A DNA stretch of 64,000 bases from Porphyra umbilicalis (taxonomy: Eukaryota > Rhodophyta > Bangiophyceae > Bangiales > Bangiaceae): contig KV918852.1 of NCBI GenBank assembly GCA_002049455.2, positions 124,001 to 188,000 on the forward strand, given 5' to 3'. The notes under the pieces were generated by a model, which saw only the letters and a program-made list of their open reading frames with translations, searched no databases and was not told where the DNA came from. Of this stretch, positions 1 through 9,613 are shown one piece after another; position 1 is the stretch's first letter; each line of letters starts with the position of its first letter. A program made the translations under genes and the position numbers.

Positions 1-6
1 CGGAAC

Positions 7-26
7 GGACGGTATCGATACCGTCC
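7..26. other. perfect 20-bp palindrome
   Basis: GGACGGTATCGATACCGTCC is its own reverse complement. It is the same core as in the hairpins of the two following 168-bp repeat units, so the window probably opens inside a further, partly different copy of the repeat. Confidence 0.8.
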
Positions 27-38
27 CAAGCACTCTGC

Positions 39-87
39 GCGATTTTTCTTCGGGACGGTATCGTTACCGTCCACAAGAAAAAATCGC
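39..87. other. 49-bp hairpin in repeat unit 1
   Basis: The outer arms GCGATTTTTCTT and AAGAAAAAATCGC flank inner arms GGACGGTA and TACCGTCC around a TCGT centre. Only CG/AC mismatches and one extra A interrupt the pairing, so a cruciform or RNA hairpin is plausible. Confidence 0.8.
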
Positions 88-206
88 CGTTAGTGCAAAA
101 CACAAAAGGGGCTCAGTCGACCACCGCCGACTCGCACAGCAACATGACATACCCCAGCCGACCGTCCGGCCACCACAACCGACCCAAACCGCCCCAAGCA
201 ATCCGC

Positions 207-255
207 GCGATTTTTCTTCGGGACGGTAACGATACCGTCCACTAGAAAAAATCGC
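207..255. other. 49-bp hairpin in repeat unit 2
   Basis: It has the same architecture as the hairpin at 39-87. The centre reads GGACGGTAACGATACCGTCC; the loop bases differ from unit 1 while the stem is kept, which fits selection on, or recent copying of, the hairpin. Confidence 0.8.
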
Positions 256-444
256 CGTTAGTGCAAAACACAAAAGGGGCTCAGTCGACCACCGCCGACT
301 CGCACAGCAACATGACATACCCCAGCCGGCCGTCCGAGCACCACAACCGGCCCAAACCGCCGCAAAGCCGATGCCAAACGCAAAGGGTACGCGGCCTGTC
401 GCCTTGGTCACTCCGCCACAGACCTCCGCCGACCACGGAGGGGC

Positions 445-3400
445 TCAGCGCGTGGAAACAGGACGTGGGGCCGGCGTAGCGCCAAGCCCCAAGGTGCCCA
501 GATCCGAGCCAACGCCGATGACGCGGCGAAACAGGATGAACGCCGGGGCCGGCAGCGGCTTCGTCAGCCCATCTGCCGGCATGTCCACGCTAGGGAGGAA
601 GTAGAACGTCACCTCCCCGCGCGCCACGTAGTCACGCACCATGTGGTACGCGACGTCCCCGTTCTTGGTACGCCCGGTGGCTTCGGGGTTGTTGACCAAG
701 GCGAGGCAAGCCTGGTTGTCTTCCCCCATCGGCACGGCCCCGCCATCGACCCCCAGCGCTGACAGCAGCTTGCGTAGCCACAGCGCCTCCTTGGTTGCCA
801 TCGCGGCGGCCACGTACTCCGCTTCGGCCGTCGAGGTTGCCACCGTCGACTGGCGCTTGCTTGCCCACGCGATGGGTCCGCCATTAAGGGTGAAGACGAA
901 GCCTGTCGTCGACCGACGGCCGTCAACGTCGCCCGCCCAGTCGGCGTCGACAAACCCCTGCAGCGGCTCGCTGCCGCCGTAGACCACCCCAAGGCGGGTT
1001 GTCCCGCGCAGGTAGCGCAATACCCCCTTTGCCGCGCGCATGTGGTCCTGCTCAGGGCAAGACATGAACCGCGACAGCACCCCCACGGCAAAGGCGATGT
1101 CCGGCCTTGTCGTGGTGGACAGGTAGAGGAGGGAGCCGACCAACTCGGCGTACCGGTTACCCTCCGGAAGCAGGTCCTCGCCCGTCTTAGTCAGCTTGAC
1201 CCCTGACGCCATTGGCGCCTTGTTCGGGGTGGAGGTCTCCATCCCAAACGCCTCCAGCAGCGTCGCCGTGTGCCCCGGGTTGCTCAGAGTGAGCGTCTTC
1301 GCCGCACGGTCACGCATGACCTTCATGCCAATAAAGTCGTTGACCTCCCCCATGTCGCGTACTTCAAACTTCGCCGACACGAAGCGCTTGACGGCAGGAA
1401 CCCCAGCCAGCTTCTCGCCCGCCACGATAAGGTCGTCGACGTACACGAGAATGAAGACGCGCCCGTGCACAGGGTGGCACCACTCGTAGAGGCACGGGTC
1501 CACCTTGGACCGCACTGCACCGATCTCCTTGAGCTCCTTGTCGAGCTTAATGCCCCACAGCCGCCCAGCCTGCTTTGTCCCGTAGAGCGCAAGGTTAAGT
1601 CGACACATCTCCTCCACGCCCTCCGGCTCGATACCGTCGGGGAGTTTGATGTACATCTCCTTGTCCATCTTGGCGTTGAGGAAGGCTGTCTTGACGTCGA
1701 CATGGTGAACCTCCCAGCCCGAGGCTGCAGCCAGAGCAAAGAGGGCCCGTGTGGTAGCCGCGCTGGGCACTGGCGCCCACGTCTCGTCAAAGTCCCGCCC
1801 CGGCACTTGGTTGAAACCTTGGGCCACGAGGCGAGCCTTGTAGCGCGTCATCTTGCCCTCCGCATCGTGTTTGATGTCGAACACGAAACGCGTCTTGATG
1901 GCCTTGTGCTTCTTGTTGTTCACCTTAATCTTGGACCAGGTGCCAAGCTTCTTGTGCGCTGCCACCTCTTCCTTGATGGCCTGCTTCCAACGCGGCCAAT
2001 CAGAACGAGTACGTGCCTCTTTCTCGTTTGCCGGGGGCTTGTGTAGGTCGCAGCCCGACTCAGCCGCACTCTTGGTAACGCTTGCCAAGTACGCCTTGGG
2101 CTCCTTCTCCCACCATGTTACCTTGGGAGCTGGCTTTCGCTTTGAGCGACGAGGCCCAGGTGCGGCGCTGTCACAGGTAGCAGGTCCTTGACCGCCCGCC
2201 GGTGTCGAGCCATCGGAGCAATCCTCGACATCCTCCTCGCTATCTTCAGCAAGGGAGGGAGGACCGACTTCTTCGTCGCTGTCAGAGGTGTCGTCGGGGG
2301 CGTACTCGTCCTCTCGCCCGCGTTCAGCGTCGAGCATGTCCATTGCCCCTTCCGTGGCGTCATCCTTGCCGCCGTCATTTCCCGCCGTCAGTCGAGGACC
2401 AGCGCTTGACCCGACTGCCGACGCCTTGACCTTAGCCGGGTTCTCCTCCATCAGTACGTCTCGACGCTCGAAGACTTGGTTCGTCTCATCCTCGAGGATG
2501 CGGTAGGCCTTGCCACCGACCGTGTAGCCGACAAAGCGGCCTACGTCGGTCCTTGGCTCCAGCTTGCGTTGCTGCTTCTTGGGTTTGAGCGCCCACGCCC
2601 GGCTCCCCCAAACGCGGAATCCCGCGACGTTGGGGCGTCGACCCGTTAGGGCCTCTAGCGGTGTTACGTCCAGCCCCGCCTTGGGGGACCGGTTGAGCAC
2701 ATGGACGACAGAGGCCAACGCCTCAGCCCACAGGTCTTCCTCCGCTCCGGCATCGAGCAGAGCAGCACGCACGCGCTCCATCAGCGTGCGGTTAACCCGC
2801 TCCGCTTTGCCGTTCTGCTGTGACTTGTACGGCGCTGTCATCTCCGACGTGATGCCCTTGTCCTCGTACCATGCCTTGAGGTCGTTGGTGACGTACTCCT
2901 TGGCACCGTCATGACGGACGCGCTTGACCTTGACTCCCGTCAGCGTCTCAAGCTGCTTGATACGCGTCTTGAGAACCTGCGGTGCCATCCCTTTCGTCTT
3001 GATAGGCGTTGCCGTGATGAGCCCCGTGGAGTCCTCCAGCGCCGTCATAAAGTAGATGGAACCACCCAGCGACTCCGTGAGTGGGCCACCAATGTCGGTG
3101 TGCACCAGCTCGCACTTGGTCGTCGCTGTAGATGAGCGGGGGCTTGGCGCCTGCACCATCTTGCCGTTCACACACGGCACACACACAGTGCCAATAACGC
3201 GCTTGGCGTCTGCCACTGACACCGGCATGCCGTCGACCATTGTGGCCGCCCGCTTGAGGTTCTCTAACCCCAAGTGGTTGAACCGACGGTGCCACAGCTC
3301 CGCCTCCCCGGCTATGCGCGTGGATGCCGCGTTAGCCGACGCCTGGACCGGCGTCACCTTGAGCACATACTGCTCCAGGTCGTTCACCTTGCCGACCACC

Positions 3401-4776
3401 GACGCCTTGTTGAGCACCCCGCTCAAGCGTACAGCATCCCCGTCGCTAAGAATGTAGCAGGCGTTGTCGACAAACACCACCGCACCTCGATTGCGGTCGA
3501 CTGCTCGAACCGACAGCAGGTTGCTAGTCAGGTCCGGAACAAGCATAGCCTCCCCGAGCACCATGCGCGTCTTGGTGTTTCCTTTGCCAACGTCCATGGA
3601 GACGTGGCCGTGCCCCTTGATGGGCACCTTGTCGCCGTTGGCCAAGGTGACCTCGGCCCCGCTTCCCGCCGTCCGGACGGTGAAGCCCTTATCCCCGGCG
3701 GCCATGTGGTTGGTTGCGCCAGAGTCAAGCACCCAGGTTGATAACCCGCGTGTGCTCCCGTGAGCCTTGCTGCTCCCGGCATTGCCGGTGGAAGCAGTGT
3801 AGGCCAGAGCGGCACCCGCGTGGGGCCCGCCGCCTTGGCCGCCTTCACGACCACCACCGCCGGGCTTGCCCTTGCCCTTGGCCTCATCCGCCTTCTTCTT
3901 GTAGCAGTCGCGCTGCATGTGCCCTTTCTTGTTGCAGTAGAAGCACACGACCGACTTCTTGTCAAACGACTTCTTGTGCGCCGCTGCAGCAAAGGCTTGT
4001 GACTTGACACTGCCAGAAGGCTTCGACGCGGCGACGGTAATGCTCCGCTGCTCCACTTGCAGCAGCTTAGCCGTCACGTCCGACATGACGAGCTTGGTGT
4101 CCTTGTTCTCCAAGACCGTCCTGAGCATCCCGTCCTCTGACGGAAGCCCCGACAAGACACGCAGTGCGAGCGTGTTGTCGTCCACCGGGTTTCCGAGCAT
4201 GGCAAGCTCGTCCCGGATCATCTTGGCGCGCGACGCAAACTTGATGATGTTTTCGTCGTCGCCCTTCTTCAGGCTGCTCAGCTCGTCCATGAGCCGCAGC
4301 AGCTGCGCATTGTCACGTGCCTCGAACATGACCTTGAGCGCGTCCCACGCCTCCTTGGCCGTGTCAACCGACGTGACCGTGTTGAGATGCACGGGCTTGA
4401 CCGACATCTGGATGGTCGCCAGCGCCGCCTCGTTCATGGCGTCCCACGCTTCGACCACCGGGTCGGACTTCTTGTCGTCCGAACCAGAAGCAGGGCGGTC
4501 CGTCACGACGGCCGTCCACAGCTTCTCTTTCTTGAGCTGCGCACGCTGGTACGCCGCCCACACCTGGTAATCGTCGTCCAGCTGCGCGAACCGTGGGCCG
4601 CTAAGGCGGCCGTAGTCCGACATGTTGACGACAGCGGCGCGACCAAGCACCGCACTGACGACGTCGACGGCGGTATCGGCCCGCGCGACGCCGGAACACA
4701 CCGCAACCCGAGCAACGTCGTCCGACCAGCGACCGCAGGGAAGACGACGATGACCACCAGCGACAGCTGGGCCCAT
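445..4776 (-). CDS. copia Gag-Pol polyprotein, intact frame
   Basis: The 1443-codon frame encodes all enzymes of a copia element in one polyprotein. Gag with a UBN2-like region is at about 70-225, a CCHC zinc knuckle CFYCNKKGHMQRDC at 278-291, and the aspartic protease motif DSGA at 351-354. The integrase HHCC finger has H496, H501, C532 and C535, and its catalytic triad D561, D623, E659 has D,D35E spacing. Reverse transcriptase shows D1027 and YVDD at 1112-1115. RNase H has D1277/D1279, E1318/E1320 and D1353. The first ATG lies inside the PBS; Met-52 (ATG at 4623-4621, start of MSDYGRLSGP) is conserved in copy 2 and is the more likely Gag start. No stop or frameshift is visible. After RNase H the frame runs about 30 residues past the usual copia end. 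Confidence 0.95.
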   Translation of the reverse strand: MGPAVAGGHRRLPCGRWSDDVARVAVCSGVARADTAVDVVSAVLGRAAVVNMSDYGRLSGPRFAQLDDDYQVWAAYQRAQLKKEKLWTAVVTDRPASGSDDKKSDPVVEAWDAMNEAALATIQMSVKPVHLNTVTSVDTAKEAWDALKVMFEARDNAQLLRLMDELSSLKKGDDENIIKFASRAKMIRDELAMLGNPVDDNTLALRVLSGLPSEDGMLRTVLENKDTKLVMSDVTAKLLQVEQRSITVAASKPSGSVKSQAFAAAAHKKSFDKKSVVCFYCNKKGHMQRDCYKKKADEAKGKGKPGGGGREGGQGGGPHAGAALAYTASTGNAGSSKAHGSTRGLSTWVLDSGATNHMAAGDKGFTVRTAGSGAEVTLANGDKVPIKGHGHVSMDVGKGNTKTRMVLGEAMLVPDLTSNLLSVRAVDRNRGAVVFVDNACYILSDGDAVRLSGVLNKASVVGKVNDLEQYVLKVTPVQASANAASTRIAGEAELWHRRFNHLGLENLKRAATMVDGMPVSVADAKRVIGTVCVPCVNGKMVQAPSPRSSTATTKCELVHTDIGGPLTESLGGSIYFMTALEDSTGLITATPIKTKGMAPQVLKTRIKQLETLTGVKVKRVRHDGAKEYVTNDLKAWYEDKGITSEMTAPYKSQQNGKAERVNRTLMERVRAALLDAGAEEDLWAEALASVVHVLNRSPKAGLDVTPLEALTGRRPNVAGFRVWGSRAWALKPKKQQRKLEPRTDVGRFVGYTVGGKAYRILEDETNQVFERRDVLMEENPAKVKASAVGSSAGPRLTAGNDGGKDDATEGAMDMLDAERGREDEYAPDDTSDSDEEVGPPSLAEDSEEDVEDCSDGSTPAGGQGPATCDSAAPGPRRSKRKPAPKVTWWEKEPKAYLASVTKSAAESGCDLHKPPANEKEARTRSDWPRWKQAIKEEVAAHKKLGTWSKIKVNNKKHKAIKTRFVFDIKHDAEGKMTRYKARLVAQGFNQVPGRDFDETWAPVPSAATTRALFALAAASGWEVHHVDVKTAFLNAKMDKEMYIKLPDGIEPEGVEEMCRLNLALYGTKQAGRLWGIKLDKELKEIGAVRSKVDPCLYEWCHPVHGRVFILVYVDDLIVAGEKLAGVPAVKRFVSAKFEVRDMGEVNDFIGMKVMRDRAAKTLTLSNPGHTATLLEAFGMETSTPNKAPMASGVKLTKTGEDLLPEGNRYAELVGSLLYLSTTTRPDIAFAVGVLSRFMSCPEQDHMRAAKGVLRYLRGTTRLGVVYGGSEPLQGFVDADWAGDVDGRRSTTGFVFTLNGGPIAWASKRQSTVATSTAEAEYVAAAMATKEALWLRKLLSALGVDGGAVPMGEDNQACLALVNNPEATGRTKNGDVAYHMVRDYVARGEVTFYFLPSVDMPADGLTKPLPAPAFILFRRVIGVGSDLGTLGLGATPAPRPVSTR

Positions 4777-4780
4777 AACC
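4766..4780 (-). other. copia primer-binding site, internal initiator tRNA-Met type
   Basis: Read on the minus strand, GGTTATGGGCCCAGC follows the LTR's terminal CA directly. It is exactly complementary to GCUGGGCCCAUAACC, the anticodon stem-loop region of eukaryotic initiator tRNA-Met, rather than to a tRNA 3' end. Drosophila copia is known to prime from an initiator tRNA-Met fragment in this way. The identical 15-mer stands at the same place in copy 2 (53519-53533). Confidence 0.85.
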
Positions 4781-5202
4781 TGTGAAGCGGGAGGTAGATA
4801 GGTGGATGCGTTGGTTTACTTGGATGGCGGTCTTGGGCCCACTAGGACCGCCTGATATACCCCAGGCGACCCCTCTGCCAGTCGCAGGGAAGACCCCCCT
4901 CTCAGTGCTTCCCCAGGCAGTTCCACTCTCCGCGCGTGCAGGGCCTGCGGCGCACCTCCCAAAGCGGAGCATGCGCCTCCCCTGTGCTAAGCCGCCCACC
5001 GCCGCACAATCCAGTCACCACGCCACGCACAATCTCCCCGAGCTCACAACAAAAAGTGGGGGGCTCATCAAGAGATACACAAATCAAGTACAAACAAGTA
5101 CAAGTCATACAACAATGGAATGCCAACAAGTACACGAGCTTGAGTCACCAAGAGCCCGCGTGTAAGTATAGCTCCCATGGAATTCCCGAGCAGAGCTCAA
5201 CA
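4781..5202 (-). repeat. copia copy 1, 5' LTR (422 bp)
   Basis: In element orientation the LTR begins TGTTGAGCTCTGC and ends CGCTTCACA, with canonical TG...CA ends. The boundaries come from alignment with the copy 2 LTR (53098-53518), where similarity stops at the same bases. The U3-like half contains repeated TACTTGT motifs that could be enhancer-like; no clear TATA box was picked out. Confidence 0.9.
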
Positions 5203-6508
5203 TCCGGTAGAGACAAATTATGGACTAGGAGGTCTTGTAGCGACTTCCTACTCTTCTTGTTATGAGGGAGCGAACGGGATATGGTGGATCAAGACTTCTT
5301 TTCTTGCCGTGAACCATGCAGCAAAAATAAGATCCCGACACCAGGTTTAATTTGGCACCCAGCGCTTCGCTCCCTAGAGTTCTCCCAATGCCTCTTGTGA
5401 ACCCAACGATTTCCTTCCACAATCATCTCTCAGTTGGCGGAGCGTGTACAAGGTCGCTAGATGTTTTCGCGATGTGCAGTGATGGGCGTCCTCCACGGAG
5501 GGGCGCGCCGGCGCGGTGTTGGTGACCCGTCAGAACATGCTGGAGATCGCTGTCTTATTCTGTCTTGTGACGCTCACATCCATCGGACAGCCATTGTTAC
5601 GTCCAGACAAGCGATATCCAGAAAGGTTTCTGATGCACGCGTCATGGTGATACATTCGAACACCCAAGAGTCCACAATCGATATAATTGCATCAATGTGC
5701 CCCGCCGGCACCCCCCGGCAAGCCCCCCCCCCAGAGCCTCCCCCACAGAGCCCCCCCCCAAAGCCCCTCCCCGCACCCCCCCCCGCGCCCCCCCCAGCCC
5801 CCCCAGGCCCCCCAGCAGCCCCACCCCCCCAAAACCCCCCGCACGCCCCCCCCCCCCCCCCCACACCCCCCCTGAGAGCCCCCCCCGTCGATTGTAGCCC
5901 ACGTACACGTTGAATCGCCGGGGTGCGTTTTTTTGAAATACAGCCTCACAGCCTCAGGTGTGCGTGACAGCGTGCCGCCGTATGGCGAATGGCGCGGGTG
6001 GTTGCCTAAGAGCTCACAGAAGCACGCTCTGCTTGCCCGCACGGTTTCTACAGACGGTGCGTCTCGGCACGCCTCTCCCGCAGAGCGTGAGCACAGGCAA
6101 TCACCTCCGCTGTACGCGGGCTGCCTTGAAATTGGCTGGACCGGACGACACACCCACTTTGACTGCGCGAAAAGCCGTGCCGCTGTGCGGAACAATTGTG
6201 GCTGCAGGGTGCTGGCTCGCAGAGGACACGTTTCAGGCCAGTTCCAGCATTGGGAGGCGGGGGCCACCACACGCGGCCCGTCACGCGCGCGGGGGGACAA
6301 CATTGGCCTGCACACGTGGCCAGCGACTGTTGGTGGCGCTTCGCGAAAGGTTCCTGCCCGGTAGAGACAGTCGGTCGGCCCGCTTGCCGTTTCCACCATC
6401 ACTGCCTCCCTGCCTACACCTTCGCTACCCCCCGCTCCCTCACTGTTTTGAGCACCCCTCTTCATCCATTCGCTTCCTCACCGCTTCATCGCGAGCGATC
6501 GCGTCCCG
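5203..6508. other. intergenic, no gene recognised
   Basis: No supported gene. The stretch holds 5' flank of copia copy 1, a poly-C-rich tract (5700-5886), and mixed sequence to the next reading frame. Long frames on both strands across the C tract are compositional. Confidence 0.6.
5700..5886. repeat. C-rich low-complexity tract
   Basis: About 190 bp on the plus strand is almost entirely C, broken mainly by A and G, including a run of more than 15 C. It yields artefactual proline-rich (plus) and glycine-rich (minus) frames. Short inverted motifs CAATCGA and TCGATTG flank it. It could form i-motif or G-quadruplex structures. Confidence 0.9.
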
Positions 6509-8317
6509 TTGACGCTACCTGGCTCTGTCACTAGCGTCGACGACATGGCACACCCTTCCGGCTCTGCTGCAGTCGGTCGAGCGGGAGATCGCAAGCGCCG
6601 GATCACCGCGGCGGCGGAGCTGGACGCAACGGCGAGGGGATGTGCTGCAGGCGGCCGCGACGACATAAAGGGCACCCGCCACGCGGGACTTTGGGCGCAG
6701 CCGACATCTTCGAAGCGCCAGGCACTGAGGCGGCGAGCGACCGGGGCAAACGGGGCCGGTACTGTTGGTGCCGCAGTGGACCGGTCTCTGCCGGGTTGTG
6801 TACCGGGTGTTGCTCCGGATTTGGCTCCCTCCGCCCTACCTGTACCCCCCGTCGTAGCCGCAGCCCCATCCGGGGGTGTGTTCGGGCCGCTTGGGGGTGG
6901 CCAGCGCCCGAAGGGCGGCGCATCCATTCGCGTGTTGACAGTAGTCGTGCGCCAGATTGTCGCCTCTGAGGCCACCGAGATGTCTTCCGCGATGAACACC
7001 GTCGTCAAGACCGCACTTGCCGCAAACGCTGCCGTTATTTGCGCCCCTTGTGGCCCACTCGAGGTACGGGCGGCGGCTGTATATGAGAATGAGGCCGCTG
7101 CAGCACAGCCCCCGGCCCAGGCAGTGCCTCCCGACACGCCGTGGGCCAAGAAGTCCTTTGGAGCCATCGGCACGGCCGTGGAAACGTCGCACACGGTTGA
7201 GAAGATGCAGCTCGAGGTCAACCGCTGCATCAATATCGAAAACATCATGATGGCGCTCACTGTGGACGCGCAAGAGGACGTCTTGACGGCCTTCACGCCC
7301 ACCATGTCCAAGCGGCAGCGCAACAAGTTGCACTGCGCCAAAGTGGGCCAAGTGGTTGTCCACATTGTCGCCGACGCGCTCGTCGCCGAGGAGCTGGCCC
7401 AGACTGAGCCGGCGCGGTGTCTGCCGGCCTGGTGGACTTCAGGGCCTCGAGGCCATGCAGCGTCGGAGACGTTATCATTTCTCACGTGGCGACCTGTATG
7501 AACCAGGGCCGGTTCCTGAGCAGAAAAGTGGCATTTCCGGAAGTGCGCTTCTTCGTGCTCTGCCCGTCCTCTCTGGTGTACGTCCGGGCCAAGACGCTCA
7601 GCGCGCCGCGCTTCGACAAGCGCGCCGGCGCGGGCTCACCCTACCGTGCTGTCAAAACGAGCCGGCTGGCGTCGTACTCGGGCACCACGTCGGCTCCGCC
7701 ATCGTTCCCCCCTGCCCTTGAAACCATGGCGAGAGCGGCTGCTTTGGGCGCCCGCGACGTCGACGAAGTGGCCGCTGCAGTTGGTGTTGCTGGGCAAGCC
7801 GGCGGTGGTGGTGGGAGTGAGGCTGGACCAGTGCATATCGGCGGTGGTGGTGGGAACAGGGTCGGCCATGTGCAAGCTGCCGACGGGGACCTACCAGGCG
7901 GGGCGGGGGGGCTTGGGTAGCAGCAGCTGCTGCGCGACGCATGCCTCTACGATATTGCTGATGGCCTTTTTCGACGACAAGAAGGCCAAGCACCGCCCCT
8001 CCGTGAACTTCCATGTGGCGGTGTCCTTCCGCACAGTGGTGGTTGAGAAGCGATGGCGCTGGAAAACCGAAGACGAGTTGAGGAACTTGACGCTTGTCGA
8101 CAAGAACAGCCATTGCCAATGGTGGCTGTTGTTTCCGTCATTGGGGCTAATGTCCAGGATGAGCAAGATCTTTCAGACGCTCGACCGATCGGCCATCAAC
8201 GTCATCGACGCCGCCGCGGTGGCGCAATTGGCGGCGGACGCTATAGCCGCGGCCGAGTCGGAGGACGAAGAAGGGGCTGGCCTGGGGCTTGTCCCGCCGG
8301 AGAGCGACGGAGAATAA
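6509..8317 (+). CDS. uncharacterised protein, probably two or three exons or a broken frame
   Basis: A 330-codon frame (6509-7501) has a low-complexity Ala/Pro/Gly N-terminal part. A more ordinary C-terminal part begins near residue 220 (motifs HTVEKMQLEVN and TMSKRQRNKLHC). Protein-like sequence continues in another frame at about 7450-7720 (FPEVRFFVLCPSSLVYVRAK), then returns to the first frame to 8317, ending in an acidic tail with ESEDEEGAG. Two frame changes within 300 bp fit introns or frameshifts; I could not fix the junctions. An equally long antisense frame (6478-7485) has no protein character. I recognise no family. Neighbouring frames suggest mobile-element origin, which is inference only. 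Confidence 0.35.
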
Positions 8318-9613
8318 TTGTGGACTGGAATTTGACAGAGAATTGAGCGGTGCACATCACTCTGTGTGTACTTTGAAATAGAGAAGCGGGACGCTGGTGT
8401 TTGTTCTTTCAATGCCTGGGCCTGTCTATTTTATGTGAGCCGGTGCATAGACGGGTACTTTCTTGTGGCTGTGCTGCTTGTTTTTCTCCATCTCAAACGT
8501 CCTTTCCTGCTACCAGCCGCAACATTGATAGGCTGGAGCGGTATGCGCACGATGCAGGTAAAATGAAAAATCCTCTGGCCGATGACGTCAAACCCTTTAT
8601 CACCGTCTTTTGGCCGCTACCTCTTGAGCGCGCCAGTCAGTCAAGGAGGACGAGCGGTGGAGATTGGCCCTTTCCATCAGCAAGGCGCTGGCACCACGCC
8701 ACTCTCACATTGTGCAGGAGGGAGGGATACGATCATCACCCTGGTGTGGGCGCTGGCGCAGAGGAGGCCACTCGCGACACCAATTTTGACGACGGCGGCG
8801 GTTCCCATTGTCATCTTTTCGTCACCAAGGGACGCGAGCAAGGCGAACATTGTGAACGCAGCGACAGGCAAATGGCGAGGTCGGCAGCTTCCGCCGAACC
8901 GCTCGGCGGATGGAGCATCGCTCCTAGTGAAGAACATAGTAAGCGTCCTGAGATATATGCTCCCAGCGGGATCTGATGTGCCGATGGCCTGGGACGTAGA
9001 GGCATGGGGGAGGCGGTGGCAGATCGAGTCGGCTTCAGACCGGCATAGAGACTCTACAGGCATCCGCTCTCGACGACTCAACGAGAACAACGCCACCGCC
9101 GAAGAGCTGTTCGAAAAGACGCCCTGGTGGACTCAAAGAACGACGCTGAGAGTCCTCTGTGAACTGAGCGAAGCACTGGAGATACGAGAAGGCTGGCAAC
9201 GCTTTCAGAAGGAACGTCGCTACTGTTTAAGGTTCGCAAACCCATCAGAAAAGTATACATCTTACTATGCGAGGTTTACACTACTTTAAAAAGTTCAAAC
9301 CGCCAGTCCAAGCGGAGTAGAGACGAGGTGCCCTTCGGCTGCTGTTGTGTGCGGTGCGCACACCCCCTCTACAGGCCTTCCACGCTGTGTAAGCCATCGG
9401 GTGCGTTTGCTCGACCGCCCGTGCTTCCCAACCCAAGCTTCTGTACCTGTTGTTGCCTGAAGTAACACTATTCGCAGGCTCAACACCACCCATCCCCTGC
9501 CACAGAGCTAGGCCAATCTCCAGCTCGTGCCGCCGCAGCGGTGTTCTGCTGCCGGTGTTAAGGACTTCTCCAGTGCAATTCTTCCGGGTTTTTGTTTGCT
9601 CGTGGACAGGAAC
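8318..9613. other. intergenic, no gene recognised
   Basis: Several overlapping frames on both strands, none with recognisable motifs or clear coding character. No repeat boundary seen. Confidence 0.5.

Larger units (their letters stand above)
27..362. repeat. two tandem copies of a 168-bp satellite-like repeat
   Basis: Two near-identical units (about 27-194 and 195-362) share long exact stretches, such as the segment starting GTGCAAAACACAAAAGGGGC in both. The period is 168 bp, taken from the hairpin starts at 39 and 207. Because 168 is 56 codons, the array reads open in one minus-strand frame, but the repeated peptide resembles nothing I know and I do not call it a gene. The array begins directly after the copia reading frame, where the 3' untranslated region and 3' LTR would be expected. 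It is either part of that element's 3' region or an unrelated array at its truncated end. Confidence 0.85.
445..5202 (-). mobile_element. Ty1/copia retrotransposon, copy 1 (3' LTR not seen)
   Basis: On the minus strand the order is 5' LTR (5202-4781), primer-binding site (4780-4766), then one uninterrupted Gag-Pol frame ending at 445. Domain order protease-integrase-RT-RNase H defines the Ty1/copia superfamily. Positions 1-444 contain no copy of the LTR, only a 168-bp tandem array, so the 3' LTR is either beyond the window or lost. A second, decayed copy of the same family lies at 53.1-63.8 kb. An intact frame beside an old copy suggests recent insertion. Lacking a 3' LTR in view, I cannot compare LTRs or identify a target-site duplication. 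Confidence 0.95.

Noticed and set aside
64..411. A minus-strand frame with two 56-residue repeats, like a Cys-rich repeat protein
   Set aside because: It is explained by a 168-bp tandem DNA repeat with strong hairpins; no start context, signal peptide or conservation of coding over structure is evident.
1..444. 3' LTR of copia copy 1
   Set aside because: No segment matches the 422-bp LTR; the area is the 168-bp repeat array.
5461..5913. Proline-rich protein at the C-tract
   Set aside because: The reading is produced by a homopolymer-rich tract and is open in several frames on both strands.
6478..7485. 335-codon minus-strand frame opposite the 6.5-kb gene candidate
   Set aside because: The plus strand has the more protein-like C-terminal part; the antisense frame is Ala/Thr/Ser-rich without motifs.
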